From Clostridiales bacterium Firm_09 (GTDB taxonomy: Bacteria > Bacillota > Clostridia > Christensenellales > DTU072): a DNA stretch of 45,389 bases. The stretch covers positions 1 through 45,389 of the forward strand of contig LVAO01000018.1 in the NCBI GenBank assembly GCA_001604065.1. The letters run 5' to 3'. Shown in pieces: positions 1-8,223 of this stretch. Both the position numbers and the translations under genes were made by a program. The stretch's first letter is position 1. Each line of letters opens with the position of its first letter. A model generated the notes under the pieces. It was not told the origin of the DNA and made no database searches. It saw only the letters and a program-made list of their open reading frames with translations.

Positions 1-3000
1 ATGGTAAGTCTGGCGGTATCGGTGATGATAATGTTGTAGTTGCGTGCAGATCCGCCGGAAAGATATACGGTATACTGACCGATATCCGTAAAATTGGCGA
101 CGTTGTTATAATTGATGGAAGGGGCAATGAAGTCAAGCGCCGTTGATTCGTTCTCTTCTTCGACAAAACCTTCGTAGGAAATCGGAAAGGCGGGATTGTC
201 CTGTCCGTAGGTTTTTGCGGTGTCCTCAATATATGCATAAAGCGGCTTTTTTGTGATTGTAAGATTTCCGGAGTTGGGCGGATAATAAATATTATAATTT
301 TGATAAGAAGAAACCGAGGTATCGTACACTGCTCCCGAAGCAGTCAGGGAATAGGTGCCGGTATTCTTCATTTCATCCGGTCTGTAGTTGCATTGTACGG
401 ACAATATGATTGCGCTTGTGTCTCCGTTTTTCAAACCGTTGAAGACAAAAGAATTTTTGTCATAGAGGACGGTGGAGCCGTAGACGACGGTTTTATCGGC
501 GGGAGAAATGGACAGATTGGCTTTCGCAATCACGACCGTCAGCATAGCGTCGATTGCAGCATAGCTGTTGGAAAGATTGTCCAATGTCACAAAGCCCGGA
601 TGATGCAGACGGACGACAACGGTGCCGGCATTCAGAATGGTTGCGGTACGGAAGGAGTCTGTCTGCGAACCTGAAATGGCAAGCAGATCAGGGTTATCGG
701 AAGTCATCGTGAAATCGTTTCTTCCCGAATTGAGACCGGCGGTCAGCTGAAAGACGGGATTGCCGTATTCTTTATTGATGATTACCGGACTGCCGGTTGT
801 ATAGAAGCTGCCCGAAGCGGTGTGATTTTTCTTGATGAAAAGCTTATGTTGGAGCGGCGAGGCATCTTCGGAGCCGAAATCTGCCGTATAGCCGTCGTCA
901 ATCGGTTTGAGGAGGGGGCTAATATTCTCATAATCATACTGTATGCTGGATTCCGGCGCAAAGGTCAGAGTATTGATGCCGTATTTTACGATATTGTCGG
1001 CATCCGAAAGATATATTTTTATTCTTGTGACAGAATACCAGACGTTGTTTATTTTTTCTAAATAATATTCTGCGGAATCACTGATAATTTTTGTGGTTCC
1101 GGGCGATTCGATCGACAGGAAAAATTTCCTTGCTACCATACGGGAGACATTTTCGTTGTCCGGCGAAGGCAAAAAGGTCTCGGGGAAGATAGCATCGGTA
1201 TAAACGTAAGCCGTAACGTAGTTTCCTGCATAACCGGAAGAGGGGAGGAAGGTCACCTCGAATTCGGCCAGATCTTTTGCTATGGATTCCGGCCGCACAT
1301 TGCTGTTGAGATATACGAGAGAGAAAAAGGCGGCATTCTGGGTTGCTTTCTCAATAAAAAAGGTTTTTTCTGTCTGATTCTGGTAGTTGTTTATGCCGGT
1401 AACCTTTATGGAACCTCCTGTTACGCAACTGTAGTTTTCTCCGTAAGCCACGGTATAATCCCTATCCTGCTGCAGCGCACCGAGGATGGGGTCTGTGACA
1501 ACGGGAACCGGAAGAATGCGCGCACCGGTGAATCGATAGGAAAACGAAATTGTGGATTGCCAGAAACTGAAGGATAATTCTTTGGGAAGGATTCTCCAAT
1601 TAACGGTCGGATCGGCCGGGAGAGCATAGTTGCCGTTGCTGACCGCCGTGGCTGCGGCCGTGTAATATCCCGCATTGATTTCGGCGCCCGCAACCGTGAT
1701 TTCGCAGGTATCACCGGCCAGGATGTTGGTCGCTGTCGGGGACGGCAAATGGCTGTTGCCGTCATATACCGGATTGGTGTTGCTCCATAATAAAGTCAGG
1801 GTCAGGGGGAGGATGGTGAAATTTGCGGCAGCATTTGCAGGCAGTGCATAATTGTCATTGCTCAAGCCCGCTGCTATGGCGACATAGGAGCCTTGCGCAG
1901 TCTGTTCGCCGGTTACCAGGACCGAGCAGGTGTCCGAGAAAACGAGATTGCCGACCGTGGCGGTCGGTTTCTGGGCGGTTCGGTTATAGATGAGGGTGGT
2001 ATTTGCCCATACCAATGCGGCGGTGCGCCTGTAGACGGTAATCGCGCAGGTTGCGGTGACATTGTTGTAATTTACCGTATCCGAAGGATAGAAGGTAACA
2101 GAATATGCCGTGCCGCTTTGCGAAAAAGTCGGATTGAACGTGGTATTTGTATAGGACCATGTGCCCGGTATTGCGGCATTGTCATAATCCCGTTTTGATG
2201 TGCCGGTTACAGTAGAATTGCCCAGGGACTGTCCGTATGTGATGGGTGTGGATGAAATGGCGGACAGGACAGCGTTCAGTTTTGTGATGGTGAACTGAAT
2301 TGAGGCATTGGACGGCAAAGAATAGTTGGCATTGCTGACAGCGGTAATGGTTGCCGTATACGTGCCGGCATTGATGGCTTCTCCGGTTACGGTCAATGTA
2401 CAGGTATCGGTGCCTTGAAGGTTGGTGATTGTCGGTACGGGTTTTTGGGCTATCCCTTCTCTGTAAGGTATCGAGACGGCGGACCAGGAAACAACAAGCT
2501 GTCTGGGCCTGATTTCCAGTGAAACCGTTTTTGTTCCTACCTGTTCTGTTCCATATAGAATTCTTACCACAACCGTATACGTTCCCACATTTTTGGGTAC
2601 GGTGGAGCTGCCGTTATATTTTATTTCCGCGCTCAGTCCGCTGTTCAGACCTGCAGGCGCGTCCACACCCTGAGCGTTGCCATTGTAGGTGACGATTTTG
2701 TCTGCGGTGGATATTTCGTTAAAATAAGCATCAAACCACAGTGTGGGAGCGTATGCGTCTCCGTCGACAATGGTGTAAGACTTTGTCAAAGAGCCCGCAG
2801 TGCAGCCGTAGGTGCCGTTGCCGCTTGTCTTTGCCCAACCGTTCAGATAATAACCGTTGTTGGGAGCGGCATAAAAGACGAATGTGCTGCCGATTGCCCC
2901 ATATGAAGTGACATACTGTGCGCTTCCCCCCGAGGAAGTGGCGCCGACCGTTCCTCCCGTCGTATTGATGCTGCCGCCGCAATATGCCTGCACGCTGATC

Positions 3001-3869
3001 TGTGCAATATAATAATAAACTGTTATGGAACTGCTGTTGCCCAGATTATCTTCGGCTGTGACGGTATAAGCCCCGATGCCCGGGAGTGTTATGGTCTGCG
3101 CAGTGGCGATTCTGTTGGAGGGAGTTGGATTTGTATACGAAATTACAGTCGTTCCCGAACTGTTTATGACGGAATAGGAATATAAACCCGATTGGGAATC
3201 CTGAACCGTGAAGCTGGCAGAGGATATTTTTGCGCCGTTTGAAACACTGAATGCCGGAGCCGCTGTTTCGGATTTTGACATTGTGAATTTTACGTTCTTG
3301 AATCCGGAATCGATGGGGTTGAATATGCTTCCGGAGCGGACAGCCATATATAGGGTGATGTCGTTTGCCGTGGGCGTTTTGCTCCCGGATTTGCGGGCGA
3401 GGATGTTGGAATAATCTTTTGTGCCGTCGACATTGTCATAGCCTTCACCGCTGGAAAAACCGGCTGTTTTGGCGTAAAAATAGAAATATTCGTCCGTTGC
3501 AGTTGTAGTATTGTTATCATAAACGGTGGCCGAAAAGTTGACGGTGATATATTCTCTGGCGGCTGCCATCCTGCCGGTCAGGGATGCGGTCACTTCTTTG
3601 CTTTTTGTGGTGTTGTTCCCGCTGTTCCATGTCGCTTGACCGCCGCCCATCGTTGTCGATTCGGCAAAAGAGCCGACGGATATGTTTGACACGTTGACGG
3701 TATCGGCATAGGCTGCCTTTTCGGTATTGACGGAAATCTCCATGCCCGCCATATCGGCAGCCTTGTTCAAATTGATTTTTATTGCGTTGCCCGAAACGGT
3801 AAAAAATACGCCGGACAGAATGATAATCGATAGCGCCGCAAAAAAATAGCGTGTCAGTTTTTTATTCAT
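1..3869 (-). CDS. Giant secreted MBG/Ig-like repeat surface protein (partial, 3' end beyond left edge)
   Basis: The frame is open from the ATG at 3869-3867 down to base 1 without a stop, giving at least 1289 codons. Both ends and a checked middle point (about 1140-1160) are in the same frame. A signal peptide (MNKKLTRYFFAALSIIILSG...) starts it. An InlB-like turn (GYYLNGW, about residue 335) lies in the N-terminal third. Residues about 455-760 hold several tandem 75-90 aa MBG/Ig-like units that share the pattern TVTGEAINAGTYTA...SNANYSLP. More MBG/YDG units follow toward the edge (e.g. KPLYAYIEDTAKTYGQDNP). A GAGGT ribosome site lies about 8 bases before the ATG. The likely role is an exported, surface-exposed adhesin or stalk. 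The ligand is unknown, and the C-terminal anchor is outside the window. Confidence 0.85.
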   Translation of the reverse strand, partial: MNKKLTRYFFAALSIIILSGVFFTVSGNAIKINLNKAADMAGMEISVNTEKAAYADTVNVSNISVGSFAESTTMGGGQATWNSGNNTTKSKEVTASLTGRMAAAREYITVNFSATVYDNNTTTATDEYFYFYAKTAGFSSGEGYDNVDGTKDYSNILARKSGSKTPTANDITLYMAVRSGSIFNPIDSGFKNVKFTMSKSETAAPAFSVSNGAKISSASFTVQDSQSGLYSYSVINSSGTTVISYTNPTPSNRIATAQTITLPGIGAYTVTAEDNLGNSSSITVYYYIAQISVQAYCGGSINTTGGTVGATSSGGSAQYVTSYGAIGSTFVFYAAPNNGYYLNGWAKTSGNGTYGCTAGSLTKSYTIVDGDAYAPTLWFDAYFNEISTADKIVTYNGNAQGVDAPAGLNSGLSAEIKYNGSSTVPKNVGTYTVVVRILYGTEQVGTKTVSLEIRPRQLVVSWSAVSIPYREGIAQKPVPTITNLQGTDTCTLTVTGEAINAGTYTATITAVSNANYSLPSNASIQFTITKLNAVLSAISSTPITYGQSLGNSTVTGTSKRDYDNAAIPGTWSYTNTTFNPTFSQSGTAYSVTFYPSDTVNYNNVTATCAITVYRRTAALVWANTTLIYNRTAQKPTATVGNLVFSDTCSVLVTGEQTAQGSYVAIAAGLSNDNYALPANAAANFTILPLTLTLLWSNTNPVYDGNSHLPSPTATNILAGDTCEITVAGAEINAGYYTAAATAVSNGNYALPADPTVNWRILPKELSFSFWQSTISFSYRFTGARILPVPVVTDPILGALQQDRDYTVAYGENYSCVTGGSIKVTGINNYQNQTEKTFFIEKATQNAAFFSLVYLNSNVRPESIAKDLAEFEVTFLPSSGYAGNYVTAYVYTDAIFPETFLPSPDNENVSRMVARKFFLSIESPGTTKIISDSAEYYLEKINNVWYSVTRIKIYLSDADNIVKYGINTLTFAPESSIQYDYENISPLLKPIDDGYTADFGSEDASPLQHKLFIKKNHTASGSFYTTGSPVIINKEYGNPVFQLTAGLNSGRNDFTMTSDNPDLLAISGSQTDSFRTATILNAGTVVVRLHHPGFVTLDNLSNSYAAIDAMLTVVIAKANLSISPADKTVVYGSTVLYDKNSFVFNGLKNGDTSAIILSVQCNYRPDEMKNTGTYSLTASGAVYDTSVSSYQNYNIYYPPNSGNLTITKKPLYAYIEDTAKTYGQDNPAFPISYEGFVEEENESTALDFIAPSINYNNVANFTDIGQYTVYLSGGSARNYNIIITDTARLT

Positions 3870-3896
3870 AAGCGACCTCAAAAAGTCTTTTTATAT

Positions 3897-3925
3897 ATTA
3901 TATATACTGTCGGAAAATATTTCAA
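3897..3925 (-). promoter_or_regulatory. Sigma-A promoter for the minus-strand MBG gene
   Basis: On the minus strand, TTGAAA (3925-3920) and a perfect TATAAT (3902-3897) are separated by exactly 17 bases. The predicted start is near 3890, leaving a short leader with a GAGGT site. A 7-bp inverted repeat (AATTCTG/CAGAATT, 3931-3953) sits just upstream of the -35 and could be an operator. Confidence 0.7.
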
Positions 3926-4012
3926 GATACAATTCTGGCAGAATGTCAGAATTTTTTATAAAAAAAAGTAAAACTTTTATAGGAAAACAAAATGGAAATA
4001 CTACTGAGGGCT

Positions 4013-4062
4013 TCGGATTTCCGGATAACGGGCGCTTCCGCCCACAGGAGTCCGATTTTTTT
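4013..4062 (+). terminator. Orphan intrinsic-terminator-like hairpin, plus strand
   Basis: The outer stem TCGGA (4013-4017) / TCCGA (4051-4055) encloses an inner GGGCG/CGCCC-type hairpin (about 4030-4043) and is followed by seven T (4056-4062). It lies between the divergent promoters of the MBG gene and the decarboxylase operon and has no protein gene upstream on the plus strand. The rest of the 3870-4183 gap is AT-rich and shows no convincing gene. Confidence 0.45.
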
Positions 4063-4097
4063 CATATGGGCATCAGAAGGCAGATACTTGATTCCGC

Positions 4098-4126
4098 TTG
4101 CAATAATTACCCGGTTATGCTAAACT
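4098..4126 (+). promoter_or_regulatory. Sigma-A promoter of the Na+-pump decarboxylase operon
   Basis: TTGCAA (4098-4103), a 17-base spacer and TAAACT (4121-4126), with TGC directly before the -10 (extended -10). The predicted start is near 4133, about 50 bases before the first ATG. Confidence 0.55.
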
Positions 4127-4183
4127 TTTAACCTGGTTCGTTCCAGTAAATTGCCGATAAATTTTTATGCCAGAAGGCTGTCT

Positions 4184-4591
4184 ATGAATATGATGCTGTT
4201 TATAAATCCGGATTCACATCCTCTGACCATGTTCGCGATGTTTGCTGTGGTCTTTGTATTGCTTTGTCTGGCGATGTTTGCTTACAAAAAAATACGTTCG
4301 GGAAAGGCTCCCCAAGCCGAAAGCAACGCGCCCGATTTCCTGACAAACAGCACGGGAATCGCAAAAAGGAAATATGCGCAAGATTCTTCTCAGGACGGTC
4401 CGGCCGGAACCGGCGATTCGCGGGCCTCTGCACCGGCGCCCGGCAGGAGCGGCACCATGAAGCTTGTCAGAGTGTCGGATCGGGAAGCGGCGCTTATTAT
4501 GGCTATTGTCGCAGAAGAAATGAACATACCGGTCAATCAGATTATTTTCAAATCCATCATATGTTGCGAGGAAGAAGGAAATGAAATATAA
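4184..4591 (+). CDS. OadG-like (gamma subunit-type) small membrane protein of a Na+-pump decarboxylase
   Basis: 135 aa. One membrane segment (about residues 14-32, MFAMFAVVFVLLCLAMFAY) is followed by a Ser/Pro/Ala-rich linker and a cytoplasmic tail, about residues 92-135 (SDREAALIMAIVAEEMNIP). The tail resembles the C-terminal tail of oxaloacetate/methylmalonyl-CoA decarboxylase gamma subunits, which helps assemble the pump. The ATG at 4184 is chosen because AGAAGG lies 6 bases upstream; an in-frame TTG at 4151 has no such site. The stop overlaps the biotin carrier gene by 11 bases, so translation is probably coupled. The assignment rests on topology, tail and operon position and is moderately secure. 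Confidence 0.7.
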   Translation: MNMMLFINPDSHPLTMFAMFAVVFVLLCLAMFAYKKIRSGKAPQAESNAPDFLTNSTGIAKRKYAQDSSQDGPAGTGDSRASAPAPGRSGTMKLVRVSDREAALIMAIVAEEMNIPVNQIIFKSIICCEEEGNEI

Positions 4592-4979
4592 AATCCGCCT
4601 GAACGGCAAGGTTTTTGAAGTGGAAGCAGAAAAAGGCGAAGCTCAGTTGCTGAGCGAATATGACGATATCGGCACGCCTGCGGCATCTCCGCGGAACAAA
4701 GAATCCGATACGGCGGCTCCTGCTCCCGCATCCGCAGCGGCCGCTGTGCAAAAAGCATCCGCGGGCGGCAAATCCGTCTGCGCGCCCTTGCCCGGCACCG
4801 TTGTCGCCGTCAGAGTCCAGACCGGTCAGCAAGTCAAAAAAGGCGAAGCCGTCGCCGTCATCGAATCCATGAAAATGGAAAACGATATTGTTGCCACAGA
4901 AAGCGGTACCGTGACGGCCGTTCATGTGGCAAGAGGCGCGCAGGTGCAGGCCGGCGAACCCATCATTTCTCTATCTTGA
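4581..4979 (+). CDS. Biotin carboxyl carrier protein of a Na+-pump decarboxylase
   Basis: 132 aa. A short N-terminal beta region is followed by an Ala/Pro-rich flexible linker (about residues 32-62) and a C-terminal biotinyl/lipoyl domain (about 65-131). The biotinylation motif is ESMKMEND, with Lys98 as the predicted biotin site. In this family the carrier takes CO2 from a carboxyltransferase and delivers it to the membrane beta subunit, where decarboxylation drives Na+ export. The gene sits between the gamma-like gene (11-base overlap) and oadB (16-base gap). AAGGAA precedes the ATG. It could equally serve oxaloacetate, methylmalonyl-CoA or glutaconyl-CoA decarboxylase. Confidence 0.92.
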   Translation: MKYKIRLNGKVFEVEAEKGEAQLLSEYDDIGTPAASPRNKESDTAAPAPASAAAAVQKASAGGKSVCAPLPGTVVAVRVQTGQQVKKGEAVAVIESMKMENDIVATESGTVTAVHVARGAQVQAGEPIISLS

Positions 4980-4995
4980 CAAAGGACGGCACGGT

Positions 4996-6132
4996 ATGGA
5001 TGCATTTTCATTTTTGATTGAGGGTCTTGCACATGTTACCTGGGAACAGGTGGTAATGTGGTGCGTGGGCGCGGGACTGATCTATCTTGCCATTGCCAAA
5101 AAGGTTGAGCCGGCGCTGTTGCTGCCGATTGGTTTCGGTGCGATTCTTATCAACATACCTTTTTCCGGCGCAATGGGAGAAGAGGGCGTCGTCCAATGGC
5201 TTTTTGACGTAGGCATCAAGGCGAGCGAAGCGATGCCCTTGCTGCTGTTTATCGGCATCGGCGCGATGATTGATTTCGGGCCGCTGCTTTCCAATCCGAA
5301 ACTGATCTTCTTCGGCGCTGCGGCGCAGTTCGGCATTTTCATTACCATAATCCTTGCATCCCTTCTCGGATTCCAGCTTGCGGACTCAGCCGCAATCGGC
5401 ATCATCGGCGCCGCAGACGGGCCGACCTCGATACTGGTGGCCAATGTTCTCAACAGCTCGTACCTCGGGCCCATCGCTGTCGTTGCTTATTCTTATATGG
5501 CGCTCGTACCCATGATTCAGCCCATTGTCATCAAGGGCATCACAACCAAAAAAGAGCGCGGCATAAAAATGGCGTACAGCCCCGTAGAAATTACCCGCAT
5601 GACCCGCATCCTGTTCCCGATTGTAGTCACAATCATATCCGGCTTGATAGCACCGAAATCCGTTTCCCTTGTCGGCATGCTGATGTTCGGCAATCTTTTA
5701 AGAGAATGCCGGGTTCTGGATTCGTTGTCCGAAACGGCGCAGAAGACACTGACCAATCTCATCACGCTTCTTCTGGGCCTGACGATTGCCGCATCCATGA
5801 AAGCGGAGAATTTTGTGCGGCTTCAGACTTTAATTATTATGGCGCTTGGTCTGTTTGCGTTTGTCTTCGATACGGCAGGCGGTGTCATGTTTGCAAAAAT
5901 CATCAATCTTTTTCTTCCCAAGGGCAAAAAAATCAATCCGATGGTTGGCGCGGCAGGTATTTCCGCGTTTCCGATGGCATCCCGTGTCGTCCAGAAGCTG
6001 GGGCTTGAAGAAGATCCTTCCAACCACCTCCTGATGCATGCCGTAAGCGCCAATGTATCGGGGCAGATTGCTTCGGTTGTCGCGGGCGGCATTGTTCTGT
6101 CGATCCTGCCTGCAATGATTGCCGCGCTGTAA
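4996..6132 (+). CDS. oadB: Na+-translocating decarboxylase beta subunit
   Basis: 378 aa, a polytopic membrane protein matching OadB/MmdB/GcdB. Conserved stretches are visible: IGIIGAADGPTSI (residues about 135-146, with the family's essential Asp at about 141) and NPMVGAAGISAFPMASRVVQ near the C-terminus. It decarboxylates carboxybiotin and couples this to export of Na+ across the membrane. The ATG at 4996 is preferred because it gives the usual N-terminus (MDAFSFLIEGL) and has AAAGGA upstream; the longer in-frame version starts inside the biotin carrier gene. The substrate cannot be told from this subunit alone. Confidence 0.95.
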   Translation: MDAFSFLIEGLAHVTWEQVVMWCVGAGLIYLAIAKKVEPALLLPIGFGAILINIPFSGAMGEEGVVQWLFDVGIKASEAMPLLLFIGIGAMIDFGPLLSNPKLIFFGAAAQFGIFITIILASLLGFQLADSAAIGIIGAADGPTSILVANVLNSSYLGPIAVVAYSYMALVPMIQPIVIKGITTKKERGIKMAYSPVEITRMTRILFPIVVTIISGLIAPKSVSLVGMLMFGNLLRECRVLDSLSETAQKTLTNLITLLLGLTIAASMKAENFVRLQTLIIMALGLFAFVFDTAGGVMFAKIINLFLPKGKKINPMVGAAGISAFPMASRVVQKLGLEEDPSNHLLMHAVSANVSGQIASVVAGGIVLSILPAMIAAL

Positions 6133-6145
6133 GGAGGAAGCTGCC

Positions 6146-6745
6146 GTGAAAGAAATGTTCAAGCGTATCGGATTCGGATGGAAAGAAATTCTTTTTTGCG
6201 CCATACTGGCGCTGCTCACTGTTGTTTTTGTGATAGTGTTCACCGGCAATACCGCAGAGGTGCGGTTTGTCAGTCCGGGGGGCAGTTTTGATGCTTCCGA
6301 AAATGCAACGGTTTATGATTATCAAGCCTATATGGAAGGCGACAGCAACATGAATCTGAACAAATACCATCAGGTGCTTTCAAAATCCTATCGCATCAGC
6401 GCGATTGCTTCCCTGCCGGAGACCAGGCGCGAAGGCTGCCGCTTTGACGGCTGGTTTCTTGCGACTGTCGACGAAGAGGGAAATATACATTATTCGGATA
6501 CCGAATTCACATCGGCGTCCGTAAAAAATCTCGAAAAAGACTCCGTGACGACGGTTTATGCAAAATGGTCGCCTCTTGATGCCTCTTCCCAAGCGTCCGT
6601 CAAAACCAATACGATAGCTTCGCTCAACATTGCCTGGAAGGGCATGCTGGGGATATTTATCGTCATTAGCATCATTTACCTGTGCATTGTCGGCCTGAAT
6701 TCTATTACAAAACATATGAACGGAAAAAAGAAAGAGAAGGAATAA
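6146..6745 (+). CDS. InlB-type repeat joined to an OadG-related membrane segment
   Basis: 199 aa, starting at GTG 6146, which is 8 bases after a perfect AAGGAGG (6131-6137). Membrane segment 1 is about residues 12-31. An external part contains an InlB/Listeria-Bacteroides-type repeat (CRFDGWFL ... TTVYAKWSP, about 90-145). Segment 2 (KGMLGIFIVISIIYLCIVGL, about 164-183) ends in a basic tail (KKKEKE). Segment 2 resembles the single membrane span of small OadG-related pump subunits, from family recall and not from a search. With the first gene, the gamma role would then be split over two proteins. It is the last gene of the operon, 13 bases after oadB. The role of the external repeat is unknown. 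Confidence 0.65.
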   Translation: MKEMFKRIGFGWKEILFCAILALLTVVFVIVFTGNTAEVRFVSPGGSFDASENATVYDYQAYMEGDSNMNLNKYHQVLSKSYRISAIASLPETRREGCRFDGWFLATVDEEGNIHYSDTEFTSASVKNLEKDSVTTVYAKWSPLDASSQASVKTNTIASLNIAWKGMLGIFIVISIIYLCIVGLNSITKHMNGKKKEKE

Positions 6746-6780
6746 AGCAAGGAGCGGTTTCTCCATCCCTTTTGTTCACA

Positions 6781-6817
6781 AGGTGAGGCGTTTGAAATGC
6801 GTCCTCACCTTTTTTTT
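6781..6817 (+). terminator. Intrinsic terminator of the decarboxylase operon
   Basis: AGGTGAGG (6781-6788) pairs with CCTCACCT (6803-6810), followed by a run of T to 6817, 35 bases after the last stop codon. Confidence 0.85.
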
Positions 6818-6844
6818 GCCGCGGAGACAGAGTATGCGTAACAT
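6816..6844 (+). promoter_or_regulatory. Candidate promoter for the LysM-GH18 gene
   Basis: TTGCCG (6816-6821), a 17-base spacer and TAACAT (6839-6844). It begins at the end of the preceding terminator, with a 45-base gap to the ATG at 6889. Confidence 0.35.
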
Positions 6845-6888
6845 TTTCCGTTTTTCCTTCATATCATGGTGTAGCGTTTTGGAGAGCT

Positions 6889-8223
6889 ATGCAGATATAT
6901 GTTGTGCAGTCCGGCGACACCTTATGGAATATCGCCAAAACATACAGCACAACCGCGGCTGATATTGCCGAGGCGAATGAGATTCCGGAGCCCGACAGAC
7001 TGGTTGTCGGACAGGCGCTTGTGATCCCCATACAGGGCATGTATTATTTTATACAGCCCGGCGACACCCTTTGGCAGATCGGCAGAAGATACGGGATGGA
7101 TTATCGTGAATTGGCAAGAATCAACAATATCAATCCGTACGCTGTCATTTATCCCGGTCAGCGCATTTATATTCCGCAACGCATCAGAACGGCCGCTGTC
7201 GCCAACGCGTATTTTGAGCCAATCGGTGTCCGGCCGGGCCAGATGCTTCTTAATGATGCAAGAAACGCGGCGCCGTACCTCAGTTATTTTGCGCCGTTCA
7301 GTTATGAAGCGCAGCCTGACGGAACCTTGGATCCGCCGCCCACAGCGGATATCGCATCGATAGCGTCGTCCTACGGCAACAGTCTGATGATGGTTGTCAC
7401 AAATCTCAGCGAAGGTCAGTTCTCGGGCGAACTGGCGCGCACAATTTCAGAAAGCGCACAGATACAGGATAATCTTATACGCAATATCCTGTCAACCGCA
7501 GATGAGGCGGGCATTTATACGGACATCCATTTTGATTTTGAATACATACCCGTTGACCTCCGGGACAGATACACCGCGTTCATCCGAAAAGCGGCGGAAG
7601 CGGCGCGCGCGGCGGGATATCAGATTTCCGTTGCGCTGGCGCCCAAAACCAATGCCGACCAAAAAGGGCAATGGTATGCGGGACACGACTACGGCGCCTT
7701 GGGTTCGATAGTCGATTTTGTGGTCATCATGACCTATGAGTGGGGGTATTCCGGCGGGCCGCCGATGGCGGTATCTCCCATCGTACCGGTGGAAAGGGTG
7801 CTTCAATATGCGTTGACAGAGATGCCTGCAAATAAAATTCTGATGGGCCAGAACCTATATGGATACGACTGGACATTGCCCTACGTTGCCGGCGAAAGGT
7901 TTGCACGCGCATTGAGTCCGCAGTCCGCCATCAATGTTGCGCGGGATAACTTTGCTTCCATCTCGTACGATGAGAGGGCACAGGCGCCGTTTTTCTTTTA
8001 CCGCGATGCAGAAGGACGTTCGCATGAAGTCTGGTTTGAAGATGCGCGCAGCATCCAGGCGAAATTCGATCTTATCAAACGTTTGAAACTCAAGGGTATC
8101 AGCTATTGGAAAATCGGATTCCAATTTCCGCAAAACTGGCTTCTTTTAGGAGACAATTTCAATATAACGAGGTATCAGAATGGATTACGTGACATCGGCA
8201 ACTCTCAACCGCCAGCGCTTTGA
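6889..8223 (+). CDS. LysM-GH18 glycosidase (SleL/YaaH-like)
   Basis: 444 aa. Two LysM peptidoglycan-binding domains (about residues 2-47 and 52-96, each with the GDTLW core) precede a GH18 domain (about 105-440). The GH18 acid motif reads DIHFDFE, with the catalytic Glu at about 218. There is no signal peptide, as in SleL/YaaH spore-cortex N-acetylglucosaminidases, which act on spore peptidoglycan. GGAG lies 4 bases before the ATG. The last 44 bases overlap the next gene, suggesting joint expression. A vegetative cell-wall role is possible, but the missing export signal argues for a spore-type enzyme. Confidence 0.85.
   Translation: MQIYVVQSGDTLWNIAKTYSTTAADIAEANEIPEPDRLVVGQALVIPIQGMYYFIQPGDTLWQIGRRYGMDYRELARINNINPYAVIYPGQRIYIPQRIRTAAVANAYFEPIGVRPGQMLLNDARNAAPYLSYFAPFSYEAQPDGTLDPPPTADIASIASSYGNSLMMVVTNLSEGQFSGELARTISESAQIQDNLIRNILSTADEAGIYTDIHFDFEYIPVDLRDRYTAFIRKAAEAARAAGYQISVALAPKTNADQKGQWYAGHDYGALGSIVDFVVIMTYEWGYSGGPPMAVSPIVPVERVLQYALTEMPANKILMGQNLYGYDWTLPYVAGERFARALSPQSAINVARDNFASISYDERAQAPFFFYRDAEGRSHEVWFEDARSIQAKFDLIKRLKLKGISYWKIGFQFPQNWLLLGDNFNITRYQNGLRDIGNSQPPAL

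Noticed and set aside
300-674. Plus-strand frame of 124 codons
   Set aside because: Lies wholly antisense to the MBG-repeat gene, with no ribosome site and a low-complexity composition expected of a shadow.
3943-4131. Plus-strand frame of 62 codons in the MBG-decarboxylase gap
   Set aside because: It reads through a terminator hairpin and the operon promoter, and has no ribosome site.
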